A model generated the notes under the pieces. The model was not told the origin of the DNA, did not search any database, and saw only the letters and a program-made list of their open reading frames with translations. A program made the translations under genes and the position numbers. A stretch of 64,000 bases of DNA from Hyaloperonospora brassicae. Lineage: Eukaryota; Oomycota; Peronosporomycetes; Peronosporales; Peronosporaceae. The stretch's first letter is position 1; every line of letters begins with the position of its first letter. Positions 41,456 to 55,267 of the stretch are shown here, in pieces. The DNA lies in the NCBI GenBank assembly GCA_947650285.1, contig CANTFL010000089.1, positions 62,001-126,000 of the forward strand, in the 5' to 3' direction.

Positions 41456-44400
41456 TCTACACTATATCATAATAGGTAGATTCTATAATGTCTGTATAAG
41501 AGGCGGACGTCCTAACTTTAGCGATCTACGACCCCCAAATAACCTTGCATAGCCTGCGCACTTGTAAGTTGTATACCATTTCGCGTACTAATTGGTTGAT
41601 GTCGTAGCGCCTTGAACAGGTGGAAGAAACCATCGGTCTTTTGAGAAGCAATATTTTGCATCGAAGTTGCAGATGTAGCGCAAGAAAAGTATGTTGACTT
41701 AATCTTGGATCCCGTCGCGGGAATGTCGCGGACTATGGATGAAGAGAAAAATTAGGTCGACTCAATCTGAGATCCCAGGCGCTGGAAAGTAGCTAACTCT
41801 GGTCCGCTAACATCAGTAATTTGCTGCAAAACATCACTTTGACACGAATATTCCGTGCCGGATGAGATAAAAGTGAACAGATTGTCTGCGCATCGGCGAG
41901 CAAATGTTGAAGTGGGTCGGCATTACTTATCTGGTATCCATCTGAAAGCACAAGCCAATTGGTCGAACCGGAGTTACTGACAGCATCAAAACTTCTTTGT
42001 TCGAGCTCCAGACGAAGCGGTATGGATGAATCAGACCAGGGACGAAATTTCGGCATAAATGTCGTGGTTTTATTGAGCTCCATTGTCGTCGCTGAGAACA
42101 ATTCTCCCAAGCGATCGAGAAAGTCTTTAGTGTGGGGAGGTCGCGCAGAAGACCGGTACATCGTCCGCAGAACTAAGGACCTAATGCGATTGAAGGCCCA
42201 ATGCGAAGTATTTTATCGTTAAGCTTGACCCACAGAAGGTTTTGTAAAGGCTCAATCAAGGGGAAGAATAAAGTTGGTGACAGGGGGTCGTCTTCGCGAA
42301 GTTCGGGATCGAGTTATACCGGAGCAAATGGATAGCGTAAAAATATGGATTAACGTGTACAGGAATGCAAGTTTGGGATCCAGCACCAAAACGTTCTTAC
42401 CAGACGTAAAGGTGCGTGAGTGCCATATCCGAAACGAGCTACTACAACGCTTTAAAAGACCTTTTCATCGTGTCAAACAGCATTCGCCAGAAATTCAGAA
42501 TTTGAATGGAGTTTACTAGGTGCTTGCTACTTTCTAAGACAGTGACGCATATACTGCGCCCCGGGACAAATACGTATTGGTCGGCACAAAATATGGGGTA
42601 GCAGACTTGATTTATCCGGTTGGACACTTTTTTAGCTTTTACTTAGCGTACACATTGAGTAGGTATATAGAGCGGTACTTACTCGAACTTTGCGGTCGCT
42701 TTTTCTGTAGAGCAGAAAAACTTACTCCATCCGCTGAATATTCGTCAATCTTTCCGGTATAATTGATCACCGTCAAATGAGTCGCAAAAGAGGTAAGTAA
42801 ATATAGTAGTATTCCATCAGCAAGTCATATGGACCAGGTGTCTTACCAGACGCCACGTGCTATAAAGCCCGTATAAAATACTTTGCTGTTAAGGGTCTCT
42901 CCAATTAAGCCCATTCTGCTTGATTTAAGCGTGAATTTCTGCGATGTACAAGCAGAGAAAGTTCCATGCGGTCCTAATTGGGTCGTGTATGCCCCAATTA
43001 TCTTAAGCTTGAACAATAGATATCAGACCAATGATCGTTCGATTTGGAACAGGTCGCCTATAAATCCTCAGCCGAGTTGACAGGAACGAGGATTTTTAGA
43101 ATAATTCGGGCGGCGAGCAGCGCTCATTCTCTTGAATATCAAAGGCGAATATGTGCATGGAAGCATACTGCGCGGATCCCCCTAGTTTTTGGAAAGGGCT
43201 GTCCTAGCAAAAGATACAGCGGCTGATAGATCCAACAAAGCGTTCAAAGCCTGCAGGTGCTGAAGTCGGATGATAATTACATGTAGATCTACAATAGCGC
43301 GTTGGTGTACATTGTGCTAGATAAGAATTGATTCCAGAAGATAAATATAGTCACGTTTCTTGTGCTCATCAAGCAAGCAACCAGGTTTGTAACGCCATTG
43401 CCTGGATTAATGACACTTCAATCCGGAGTAAGGAAGCGCTAAAATATTCTTGAGCTTTCCGCTAATACGACACCCATGATGGGAATCTTCACGGGGATAG
43501 TCCAGGTTTCTCACCGCAACTTGATCCCAGATGCAAGGATAGACCGATGTGATATCTCGTGCCATGATTGGCTTTAAAACCTTTTTTTATTGAAACGTAG
43601 AGCAAAAATACGATAATTCACAAGACCATAATCGATACTGGACGCACCGATTGACATGGTATAGTCCTGATCGTCTGACGTTGAAGTCGCCATGCACCTG
43701 CCTGTCATCTAGTCAAGCAACTCGACCCGGAATTGCGACGATCTTGATCGTAAGAACCGGCATGACTAAGTTGACTTGAATTAACATCGTTGAAATCACC
43801 CATAACATATGTCGGGATATAGGTTGGAGCCGAGTTCACCATACCTTGGACCGATTAGTAGAGAGAAATAATATGCGAAGAATTATCGTAGCGGAGAGTA
43901 ACATCTCGAATTCCGCGAACTACGTGGGTTGGCGCTATGAGAGAACTCGCACCTGCCTGCCCAGTGAAGCAGTCCATGTTATCTTGAGACCAAAATATTG
44001 AGTCAAGATGGGGATCGTTCTGCCATATTTGCTGTCCCGATTAAACCTCCTTATCCCCTAAGCGGTTTTGGAGTCTGGTAACGTATAAATTACATAATAA
44101 TGTTTAATGATCGAGAGTTACGACAGTATAACAGCTAGCGTCAATAAAATGTGCCCGATAGCTCAACGCTTCTTGAAGTAAACCGTAAGATTGGCTACCA
44201 CAACGGTGGTCCTTTCACTCAAAACTTGGGAACTGCCGCGAAGGTCAGCAGGAACCGCTTATGGTAATATGCTTCCATATAGTGTAAGCAGCACAATGGA
44301 CGCCAATGTCGGGTTGTCCCCAAAGAATTGAAAAAGGGTGGGGCAGCGCCGATACTTCCTTCCCAAGAATGGAGACTAAGCTCACTGGGTTAATCTAGAT

Positions 44401-44612
44401 ATTAGGTGCAATAATTTGTAGTGCCGATCGAACTCATCCAACTTGTCTTGGACGTAGTAGTAGTCTTGGTCCGTGAAAAGTTAACTTATGACCGACTGAC
44501 GGTCCAAATACTTCGATGCAGGATACAAAGTGCCAAGCTTCGACAGGATTTTTTCTTGTTCCGTCGAAGGTGTTGGAGAATCCTGCTGACGCGAAGCACC
44601 GATGGCCAAAAA
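41456..44612 (-). pseudogene. L1-like LINE remnant (endonuclease and reverse transcriptase), left arm
   Basis: Reading right to left: an apurinic-endonuclease-type G-D-F-N motif at 43788-43799, then an S-G-K-T-P-G-P segment, a K-Y-R-S-I-Y-L-L-N-V block (cf. Y-R-P-I-S-L-L-N), and F-V-P-G-R-S-I at 42550-42570, all hallmarks of non-LTR (L1/Tad-type) elements. Many frameshifts and stops. Boundaries are approximate; the 5' end may lie beyond the arm edge. Confidence 0.8.
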
Positions 44613-47600
44613 TGATATCACGGTGGTATATAAAATAACCAACTATTTCTGTATCGAAAAGGTTTGAAGCAAATTCGGTAAGCTTCACCTAAATGGATAG
44701 CGCATTCTGAGTTTCTCACGAGATATACCGTTAGACAAAACTCGCAGCATATCGGCACACGGTTTATGAGGTATATAGACCTTTACCGAACGCGACAAGA
44801 CGGCTAATTCAACATACTCAAAGAAGCGGGAGCTATCTTTGCATTAAAATAAATAGTGGGGAGGTAATAGTACGATTCTTTCCATCCATTGATGTCGTTG
44901 TTTGAGCGAAATAATCTACTAGACGTTTCACTGATCCATCCTAGAATTCCTTGGACAAATTGGTTTGACATCTGTTTTTATAAGAGCGAAGAAGAGCGTT
45001 GGAACATTTCTCACGGTGACAAAAGCGAATACCAGTTACTCTTCAGGCATATACTCAAGGGACTTAGGTATCAGATAAAGCAATTTCGAATACGAACCGA
45101 CGCTTTTTTGAACCCATAGAGATCAAGGGAGAATCGGTACCGATATGTCGATTTGTCGATGTGCTCGAATTGTTCGTATTTTTTTGGTTGATTCCCACTA
45201 TGTGGCTCATCCTTTGTGTCGTGCGCGTCACCCATTACGGTAATTTTCAGCGAAAAGGTCTATTTTTTAAAAATATAGTGATGGTATCATCAAGCGAGGT
45301 AGTGGTGGCATTTGGTCTACATCCAATATCTCGGTCGACAGGTCTGGTGACACGATGCCGAAACACGATGGAACAATATATGTAAATATGATTTGAATCG
45401 ACGTTACACCACAGCAAATCCTTAAATATAAAACTTACCTTGTCATATAAGAATGTGCGCAATTTTTTCATTTTTTATTTGGTGGTACTGATTTGTAAGT
45501 AACTGTTTGGTTGAAGTACACTGAAATTCTGAGAACGAAGACCACCTACTATATATTTAGGTAGAGATTTAAGTTGTGGAGTGCGCCACAGGGCACACAA
45601 GTCGTAAATTAAAGTCCGTCCGACACATCTTTTTAAAGTATATATGGATCAATTGAGTAGTAAAAAACAATATATATTATGTATGGACGTTAAAAAACGA
45701 CCGTAAATTATCATGCCTATTTTATTTAATACTTCAACATCATGATCGTTACACATACACGGGGGCGCTGTCTTAACAAAATCCTTTCTTTTTATACAAA
45801 TATGTCGCCCGCTCCCCGACAACAGAGGCAAATAAGCCGTCGAGCCGAGCGACGTTAATATATTGGTGTCGGGCAAATTGATTGAAAAAGCGCGAAATTG
45901 CATCTACATCAGAAGTCACGGCTGAATGAAAAGCTAAATAAATATGTGATGTGTAATGCATTGTTAAAAAAAATTTAGTTTAAATTTGTACAACTAGCAT
46001 AATACCTGCTAATGCACCCAATCCGTAACAAAGATTTAAATTGATAGGGGTAGGACGGTTTATTAAATGATTATTAATAACAACGAATTAAGGTTTTTTA
46101 TTCCATCTTATAATTTAAAATCCTATTTAACCTAAAAACAAAAATAATTAAAAAGTGTTAGATTTAATAATTTTTATCCCAAGGAATATTAAACTCAAAT
46201 AATCTTAATTGTTGAAGCTTGTAACGGCACATCCGGAAGGGCCGCACAACAGGTTCACGGGAGCCTCGATACCATTTGGATTTGTTGAAGGTACAAATAC
46301 CGTCACAGTGCTATATTTGATCGACGTAAGCTATGCTACAATAGCAACCACTCCCATTCGAGCGTTCAGATACTTATACAAACTAACTTATCGATGTTAT
46401 TTCGTCTTCGCAGGTAGCGGAGGCCAAACTAGTGCATTACGATCGTAAAACTAGCTCAAACCATTTACGTAGCCGGGCTGAGTTTGAAGTGGATAAAGGT
46501 TGGGGCCTAGCCGTTTAGGTATAAAGAGGGTCAGATGCTAATGGTAGAGGCTTAAAAATGATTAGGATTAGTTGTATAGCGGAGACGAACCGCGCGCTGG
46601 TCAGTAAAACAAAAGTTGTACCTATCTACTACCTTACTAACTAAAAAACGTTTTGGTTGATTTATCGGCGGATATATGTCGGCCATCTAAATGTAAAATG
46701 TTCAAGGCATTCTCTGGTATGTTAAAAATGTTATTAGTCCAGTAATTATATACAAATCTATCGCCGTATTTATTCTTTTATATATTCATTTTTATCTTGC
46801 AAAAAATGTGCTGCGTTAAGTCGCATTTTGCAGTTTGCGCAGTTGATACTAAAATTCATATGGTCTGTGTTTTGATTGACCCTCTGCTTCTGACAAAATT
46901 TCTAAGTTTAGAGAAAATTGGGTATTCTTATAATGACGCATGTTGTCGCCTACTCACAATCAGATGTGTAATGTATGATATATGGGCTTTAATGCTCAAT
47001 GTGCATCCGGTCGAAGTATCCCCGTCCATATATTGCCTTCTTCGGGTTAGCCGAACTCCTACACAAATTGATTCATTACTGATTAAGATCCATTATGATT
47101 TCACTCGGATGTAAACCACCATCTCTTTGATAGTTAACAATTGAAGAAGTGAAGAACGTCATTCTCTGGGCGTTAGTGATGGTAAACCCACCACTCCGGG
47201 ACCGAAAGGCTTAACTTGTTGTTACCGAGCACTGAAACCGATATCCCTGATTTGGCTTCGACAAACACTTATTATCATTTTAAACTTGATTTATAAAAAC
47301 TTTGAACTGCTACAGCAAACATTTTTACACTGATACACACATGCATCTAGACACTCCGTCATGACCATTCTCAAGCCGAAATACTAAAAACTAACAACAA
47401 CTCTTAACGAATAAAATAGTTGGCTTACACACGTTAATAATAATAAGGTGAGGATTTGAGTCGCTCCTTCGCTATTACGGTAAAATTGTTTTTACAGGTT
47501 AAGCCTTTCTTTATATAGAAGACGCATTAATCCCACTCTTAACTTCACATATAATGTCTTTAACTACTGTGATTTTCTAAGCCGTATGTCAAATATACAG

Positions 47601-50600
47601 ATTAAACAATACTGAACCAAACAAACTCATCTCCTCTCAATTTGGATTTGTGCATCAATCATCGATATTACTACCCATCACGCTTCTCGGATTGCTTGGG
47701 CACCTAATATTTCCTACAACTAGAAATTAGCACCCATCCTTATATACTACACTTCCAGATGTCGATTTGCGTGAAATAACATGTGTCACATTTGGAGTAT
47801 GTAATCTAACGTGCTACTCGAGTATCTTGTTAGAATGTCTGTCGTGTCAATTTATGCACAGAGGATTACATTTGTTTCATTTCGTTTCAAACGCTCTATA
47901 AATTTTAGAGTAGTTCAGGGTGATAAAGCAGAAACATCGACAAAAAGAAGTTCAAAATAAGCATGCCAGCGTTAAGGCAAAATATGCTGAATAGCGAACG
48001 AAATAATCCAGCGCGTTTTATTAAAGCAGAACGTCAGTCGGAAGCTGGCTCCGAGCGCAATGTAGTACTTGTCTAACCCATCTCGAAACCCGCAAATTAT
48101 TCACAATCACTATCCTGATATTGTATTTAGTCATCGCGTTTAGACCTATCAATTGCGATTCAACGCGTGCAACATCCTAGATCCCACCGTTGATATGCGT
48201 ATAGCATCAGCGCCTGCTCTGACTTTTTTTGCTGATCCAAGCACTTTATAGGCCTAATTCCGTGCATTACTATGTAAGTACAAGTGAACGTTAAATACAT
48301 CAATACATCCATGACGCGATGCTGATTAAATATAATGCCATGGTATTCATGTGGCGAAGTCCTTCTGTTGTCTACGCGTTTTCTTCTGGTTATTTCATAA
48401 GTACGCACCGAAAATGATCGTATCTTAAACGACTCTTCAATGTCGCTCTAACCTCTGAATTCTTCTCTCTATTCTTCGATTTGATTCAAATTACATACAC
48501 GTGCATGCAATCTTTGGTTGGAGCTGCATCATCAAATAGTAAGTTCAAATGCTGCCGAATTAATTTTAATTCAGGGTCTTACACACATGTAAGAGATCGC
48601 TTAAACAAGAGATTAAAAATTTGCTTAAAAAAGATGGTTCATTTTTACTACTAATGATGTCAACAGCAATTTGAGTTTTACCTATATGTCGTTCTCCACC
48701 AATTTAGGCCCTTTCACCACGGCCAATACAGAGTAGTCGATCTGTAGATATAAATTCCTATTCTACGGGCTTGTGAATATTAGCTCTAGGCCGAATTTCT
48801 GGTTAAACCCATTCATAGGTAGCTGTAGGGGTTTGGCCATTATATAAAGTTCTGACTTGGCTTTACAAGTGAGTGATGACAACTAATACCCAGATTATTG
48901 CCTTGGATTGTTATGGCTTCCATTTTACAAAGCACCAAGAATCACGCTATTTCATACTATACGTACAGGTGAGAGTATACCAAGGCGTATAACAAGGGAC
49001 CACAAAAACTTAAGGCGGTAATTGTGAGTTTTATCCTCATGCTCGGTACTTATACTCGCTTACTCAATCTCGATCAAGGTTAAACTTGCCTCGCGTGAAT
49101 TTAGCACCATCCTACCACCTTAGGAGTTGGACTACTTTACGTAATTATCAATATGTCGTGGATCCTGGTTCATAAGTTTGCCACACTGAGTGTGATGGAG
49201 GACCTCAATTCAAAATGTTAACATTTATCATTCACAGCCCTTTTATCGGATATTATTTGTTCAGGAAATTCTTGATGGATTTTATCTTGTCACTGTTCTC
49301 GTCTATTACTAGCATCACTTCAACACTTTGAGGCACACATTAGAGACGCGACGTAAATTATATTAATGTACGCGCAGTAATCAGGCCCTCATCTCTACTT
49401 ACAAATCTCTACAAATAATGATTGTACATTTCTTTACCATTCAATTGTAGATAAGCTGTGTTCTTTTATGATTTGTAAGCTATCATAAATACTATAGATT
49501 ACTACAAATGCGAATATTGTATCTTTGTAAACCATTTATTTAGGGCCAGCATTATCAAGGAAGTTTTTCCAATGGGTGTCATGCCACATGACTCTTCAGC
49601 ACACCGCCGCGTTTGTAAATTAAACAAACAATTTGTCAGCCGACGATGAAAACGTCTAACAAGTAACACGGGATTCTGATTGAAAACGTTTGCAAGTACC
49701 ATAGCATTTCACTTGTCTACTAAATTATACCTGGAACATGACTTTGATCAGCACCAGCACATTAGGTTGCTATGCATCTGCAACAATATTTTTTACCAGT
49801 GTACGAGGCTCGTTTGAACTGTCCGCCTTCAGTAATGAACTCAATGCTTTCATTATCCACCCGTTTAACTTGCACTGCGTCGTCATATGGATGTGGTACT
49901 AAATCGGTGTCTTCATCATATATCTTCTTGTGCGATATAACTCTTACAAGCGGACAATCCTTTTGATCGTAGTACAATTGTGTAGTAGTATTTAGAACTC
50001 AGCATAATATTTCAGCATCGCCATGAAATGATGCTCGATCCAAATCTTTGTAATCTTCGATTTAATATCTTTTCAATTTTGTCAGCAACACCGTAGCGTG
50101 AAGAAATTATCATTACCTTATCGATTCCGCAATCCTGTATGCACAATTGTTTCTATCTTCTTCTTTTTTTGCCACGAATTTATTTGTCTTGCACAAGATC
50201 GGTCACACGATCCATTGGACCATCTAGGTTGGACCTTACAGCCCTCCTGACATACCTTAGTGTAACAAGCTTTACACGCCGGTTAATAATCAATAAAATA
50301 GGTGCGATTTACACCAGAAGTAAGTTCTCATCAAAGCGATGTTAGACCAACTTATCAGTTATTTAGGGCTTTCGTGTCTTTGCCACCAAAAAACAAATCT
50401 TAACAGAATATTTGTTTAGATTAGTAGTGTCTAAAACGACGTTCAGGCTAAGATGTCCTATCGCATGAAAAACTAAATAAAGCTTAGTTTTCCTTTTGAC
50501 CTGTCATTGAGAAGTACTTTTAAAGGCGTCTCAGCTCATAAAAATATAGCTACTCCTTGCCACGACGTCAACTCTGAGCACTCAGTGCTGTTAATTTACT

Positions 50601-53600
50601 AAATCGTTTGATCCGTTGAAAACGAACTCCAAGATTTGATATCGTTGACTCGGAGAGTCCTGCTCGTTTAATAAACTAGATTGCTGGTCGATCTGAAAGA
50701 CTTCCTCTGGATAGGAGTTGTTTTAGCTTTTCTACACTCAACGCCAACATATCTAGCAGTAGTAAAGTTGTCTTGTATATCAATATTAAAACGTCGTACC
50801 TGCACCTACTTCAAGGGCTTGTAATATGTAAAAACGTAATATCTGGAAATCTACTGCGGCCATGTCGTACGTCCTTCGGTCTTCAGCTTATAATAGATCT
50901 AAAAATTACGATCTAAAAATGTCTTCCGCATAGATTAAGTCGTACTTGACACACTTAATGACATTTCATTGACACGTTTCATCATATCCATGTAAATTGG
51001 TCATTACAACGTGTGATGTCCATGTTCGAAATATGATACGGATATCTTATTCTTCGTCCATTTCCTATTATCATCAACTGCATAGACTAATAAACTACTG
51101 TTCAAAAATTATAATCGATTGTGTCACACGTCATTGATGATAGACAAAGCCCACGCCGAAAAAGATACACCTGACCGATCCACACACAAGTCATTGCAAG
51201 TGCGACTTATCCAGATAAAAATGATATTTAGGATGTACATACATGAAAGCACATATATGAAGGGTATAATTAATGATTGTTGATCATGTAGGAATCTAAA
51301 TGCATCGTGATGTATTGTTATATATCGAGCGTTTACAAGGCATTTATATGGATATGAGTTTAGCGAAATGATAAATATTCCCTTGAATGCTTCAAAGTAA
51401 CGCCAAAATCTATCATTTTGCAATTAAATATGATATTGCACAGTTTCTATCATCCCTTCCTTTTACTTTCTCCCCGTGTCTCGCCTTGTAGAGGACAAAG
51501 CTTTAGTAACCACAACGTTAAGTTCTCGCTACACTGATCATACGAGTATGTCACGGCTGCCATTCTATAGAAACATACAATTGCGGTACACAATGTGCCA
51601 TAAAAAAATCGCAACAAGTCTCATTATGTTGCCAACTATCGTGTTGATAAAATAACGTGTTACACTTGTTCTAGACTATACTTATTTCGTCAAGGACTCA
51701 ACAATTGTATCGCGATCGGCCGATTTATCAACTGACAGCAATTGATCTATTTAAAACCTCAGGGATTTAACGCGCAACGCATCAGCCGAAGTGGAGAAAA
51801 AGGATCGTTTTGATAAATATATACTAGCGGCTGCGCATCGGCTTAGCTTGAATTCAAAACATTCTATATCAGAAAAATACTCCAAAGTCTCAAATATACT
51901 CATTAAACTAACACCGTTCGGAACTTATAGAGACATAGACAGTAGTGTAAGAGTCAATCAACTACTAGACTCACGATCCACCTTGCTAAGACCCCGTGTT
52001 ACTGTCACCATAACCCGCTTCATTTCAATACGCTACAGGCATATCAAAAAATTGCTCTTTAGAGGATAATATATGGATAACTTGTAAAATGCGGTTCCTA
52101 CTACCTTAAATTCTGCGTTCGTATAAATCTGCTTCGAATTATTATTCTTTTTTAATAAGCATCCATATTTCTAAACAATATATACTTGAACGCGCTATAT
52201 TTGGTATTACATGTCTTAAGTCGCTTTGAGAGACCTTTGCCTGCGTTATGGAGTTAAAATTTTAAAAATTGACGATATTTTATACATCAACTGTGACGCA
52301 GATTACCAAAAACCATGACTGGTGGGCTTCAACCTTCTTTACTTCCAAGTGGATAGCAAGTCGCGGTCACATATCTACAAAATTGCGGTGCTTACCCATT
52401 GTCATTTCAAGCTTCAAATCGAGTGGAGATTAACGTTCCAACGTGAGATGAGGACTTTATCGAGCAAAAGATATTATCATCTGCCGCAGAGGCGTCTAGA
52501 ATTTGACACCTCGGTCATCCTGCAAAATCTTATAACAATGCCAGCTTTTATCTCATTTTTACTTGACCTAATCCGCCTTTGCATCAATAACATCAATCGT
52601 CATTTTCATAACGATTAACCTTATATTTTTAGCAGTGTTCATCATTCGATGCCGCTCATATAGTTTATTTAAATTAGCGCATTTTAGAAGTCGTCCTTGC
52701 ATCCCACGATGAACATGGATTTCTATGCAAAGGTATGTCTTCTGTCGTGATGATGACATCATCATGTAGAGAATGTGGACCTGGAACTCCGCATGCAAAG
52801 AGGTATGAACCACGTCAGTCTTGCAATTTGCTCCTGTGGTCTCACATTCTACCCGTTATCAGTAAAACATCTTTCATTTACTACGTGAGAGGTACAAATT
52901 CGTTATAACCTCGATGGTCGTGTGAAACATATATATGCTCACGCAAGTGGGAGCGAAAAAACATAAACCCTAATTAAAAGGGGCAAAACATCAGTATAAA
53001 GTCATAGCTCGAAAGTTAGATGCCACCATGTCTCGCAAAAGATTATCAACTGGTTCAGTAATAAGGATAAACAAATCATTATCGTAATCGAAAAGGCATT
53101 GCCAATTTAATGTAATTTGTGCTAAATATCGCAACCGAAATCACATTATGAAACATAGATATTGTACTGACTTCTATATTATCTAAAATAAGTGAAGCAG
53201 AAATCTCATCTTTCGATTGTTGTACCGGACAAGCACCGCAACTATAAAAAAGTAATCTATGGTAGCATAAGGTTAATGTGAATTTGTAGGATATGGACTT
53301 TCTTGTGTAATCTGTCTAATTATGTGCAAATAGAGATTTATGTGCATCTAAACGTACTAGACGCTGTTTGGCCTATGCCGCATCTCATGACGTTGTAATA
53401 CCCTTAAATCGTTATACATACGCATTAGACATCTGGGATCATCACAGTGCATGGAAGCTGAGGAGATTCGTTTAGGTATTATGATACCTAGCAAAAGCCG
53501 CAATGCTGTAGTTTATCTCAACGCACCTTGCGCCTATCATAGAAGTGAGATGCGTCTAAATTTTGATATCTTTTATGATTATCATTCATTAGCATCTGCA

Positions 53601-55267
53601 TTACTTCGGGCGATTGTAAGTTCTCCACGGCTGCTGTTACCGCAACACCAATCTCAATAAAGTTCTTATGTTTTTACAAACACTAAACTTACGCGAAACA
53701 CTACCGTAAAATGTCATCAAGATAAAAACGGAAAACTTAAACGTTTTACATTTTGCGATGAACACGAGTTCCAAAATTATTATAAATCTTTTTATAGCGT
53801 CCACATACCTGAAAAAAGCCCAGGTTTCTTTATTGGTCAACATTGACGCGGTTTTGAGATTTCAACGGATTGCGCTAACACAGTCTATCAAGTAGTTAAT
53901 TTTGTTGCAAGTGTCTTTTTTGTGTTGACTTGGCGGCCGTCAAACGCACGTCTTGTAGATGGAAAAATACAATTTGTTTGGTCCATTCTTTTAAAAAAAG
54001 GATATTTGCTCTAAGTACAGCATTGACAACCAATGGTAACAATATAACATAATTGAGACTCGTTTGTTCTCGACGACGAACATTGAGAACGTTATTGACG
54101 TCGAAAGGTAATTGAACACTTGCAACTAATGTCTTAATTGCCCATGTTTGACGGTTTGGTTATGTTGTGCAAGTGTAACATCTAAACGTGTGCACATCAA
54201 CAATGTCGTGAGTGTGTAGTAAACTCTTATGGAAATTGTTGTTATACAGCACAAAAGATTCTTTAGCGAAGAAAATATTGCAACGGATCACAAGCGCAAT
54301 CGTATGAACGAATAATTTCGAGCTATTCATAAATTTGTGTTAATAATTGATCGTGATCGCCCGTGGGTGTATATAGAAAATAGCGAAGCTCGAGCCAGAA
54401 GCATATGATAGAAAGTGATCTATTTGGTGGTACATTACCAAGCTTAATTGCGACCGAGAGATTACGCGCAGTGTCGCACAACATTCACTTAATGCTGCTC
54501 AGGATATGCTATTGTTATACAACTCGTAAATATATGTAAGATCATAAAGATTTGTTTTTAATTGATAATTATAATTTATTTTTAAAATCTTAATTAGTGA
54601 AAATGTAACATTAGAACTTTTACAGCAAATGTTAAAAAAAGCTATAAACATATAAATTTTATACGGAAAATTCAATTTGAATTTTATCTTAAAAGATAAC
54701 ATCTAAAAGATTTTACCACAATATTCTATGACTTTAAACCTAATGAACAAATTAGTCAAGCAATCATATTCACTACTTACATGTGAGACTTGAAGTCGTG
54801 ATGAAGATATCATTCTTCGACGTTTTATCTAGGGAGTTCAATTTTGTTGGGGTGTGAAAGTTCAGCCACAATCAATTGTCAGAGATTGTATTGGTTTATA
54901 ATAGATAGAGCTAATTGAACCATCTATATCTGTTGATAAAGTTATGGACGAACGGTTTCAAACCAACTGCATTTTATGCTTTAATATGTCTTATATTACG
55001 ATTATAGATACTCCACCGTCGGGCATATACATAGTGTTATGTACGAGACCATGACTCAACAGGATGACGGCTAGGTACGAGTTAAGAGAAGTAAAATATG
55101 ATTATTAATAGTGCCACATGACCGATGTTTATAATAACTTATCATACGTAAATTTGTAATAAATATTGAATTAATTTTGAAATACTTTCACTAAATATTT
55201 ATAAAATTTATAAAATCAATTACTTATATACTTCTTAACTAAGTATTAAATTTAAACCGCGATAGCG
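44613..55267. other. AT-rich spacer between the inverted-repeat arms, no recognised gene
   Basis: 10.7 kb, visibly AT-rich (some lines such as 46081-46200 are almost all A/T). Open frames are below about 105 codons and match nothing known. The - strand frames at 49977-49762 and 49702-49502 look slightly protein-like but are not identifiable. I saw no LTRs, hairpin tiling or tandem arrays here. Confidence 0.6.

Larger units (their letters stand above)
35881..44612 (+). repeat. Left arm of a giant inverted repeat (8.7 kb seen)
   Basis: Position x in this arm pairs with 99880-x or 99881-x on the opposite strand over its whole length, so net indels are about one base. Similarity stops at 44612/55268. 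The outer end is unknown, because its partner reaches the window edge. Substitutions are few but clustered, for example near 39650-39710. Confidence 0.95.
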
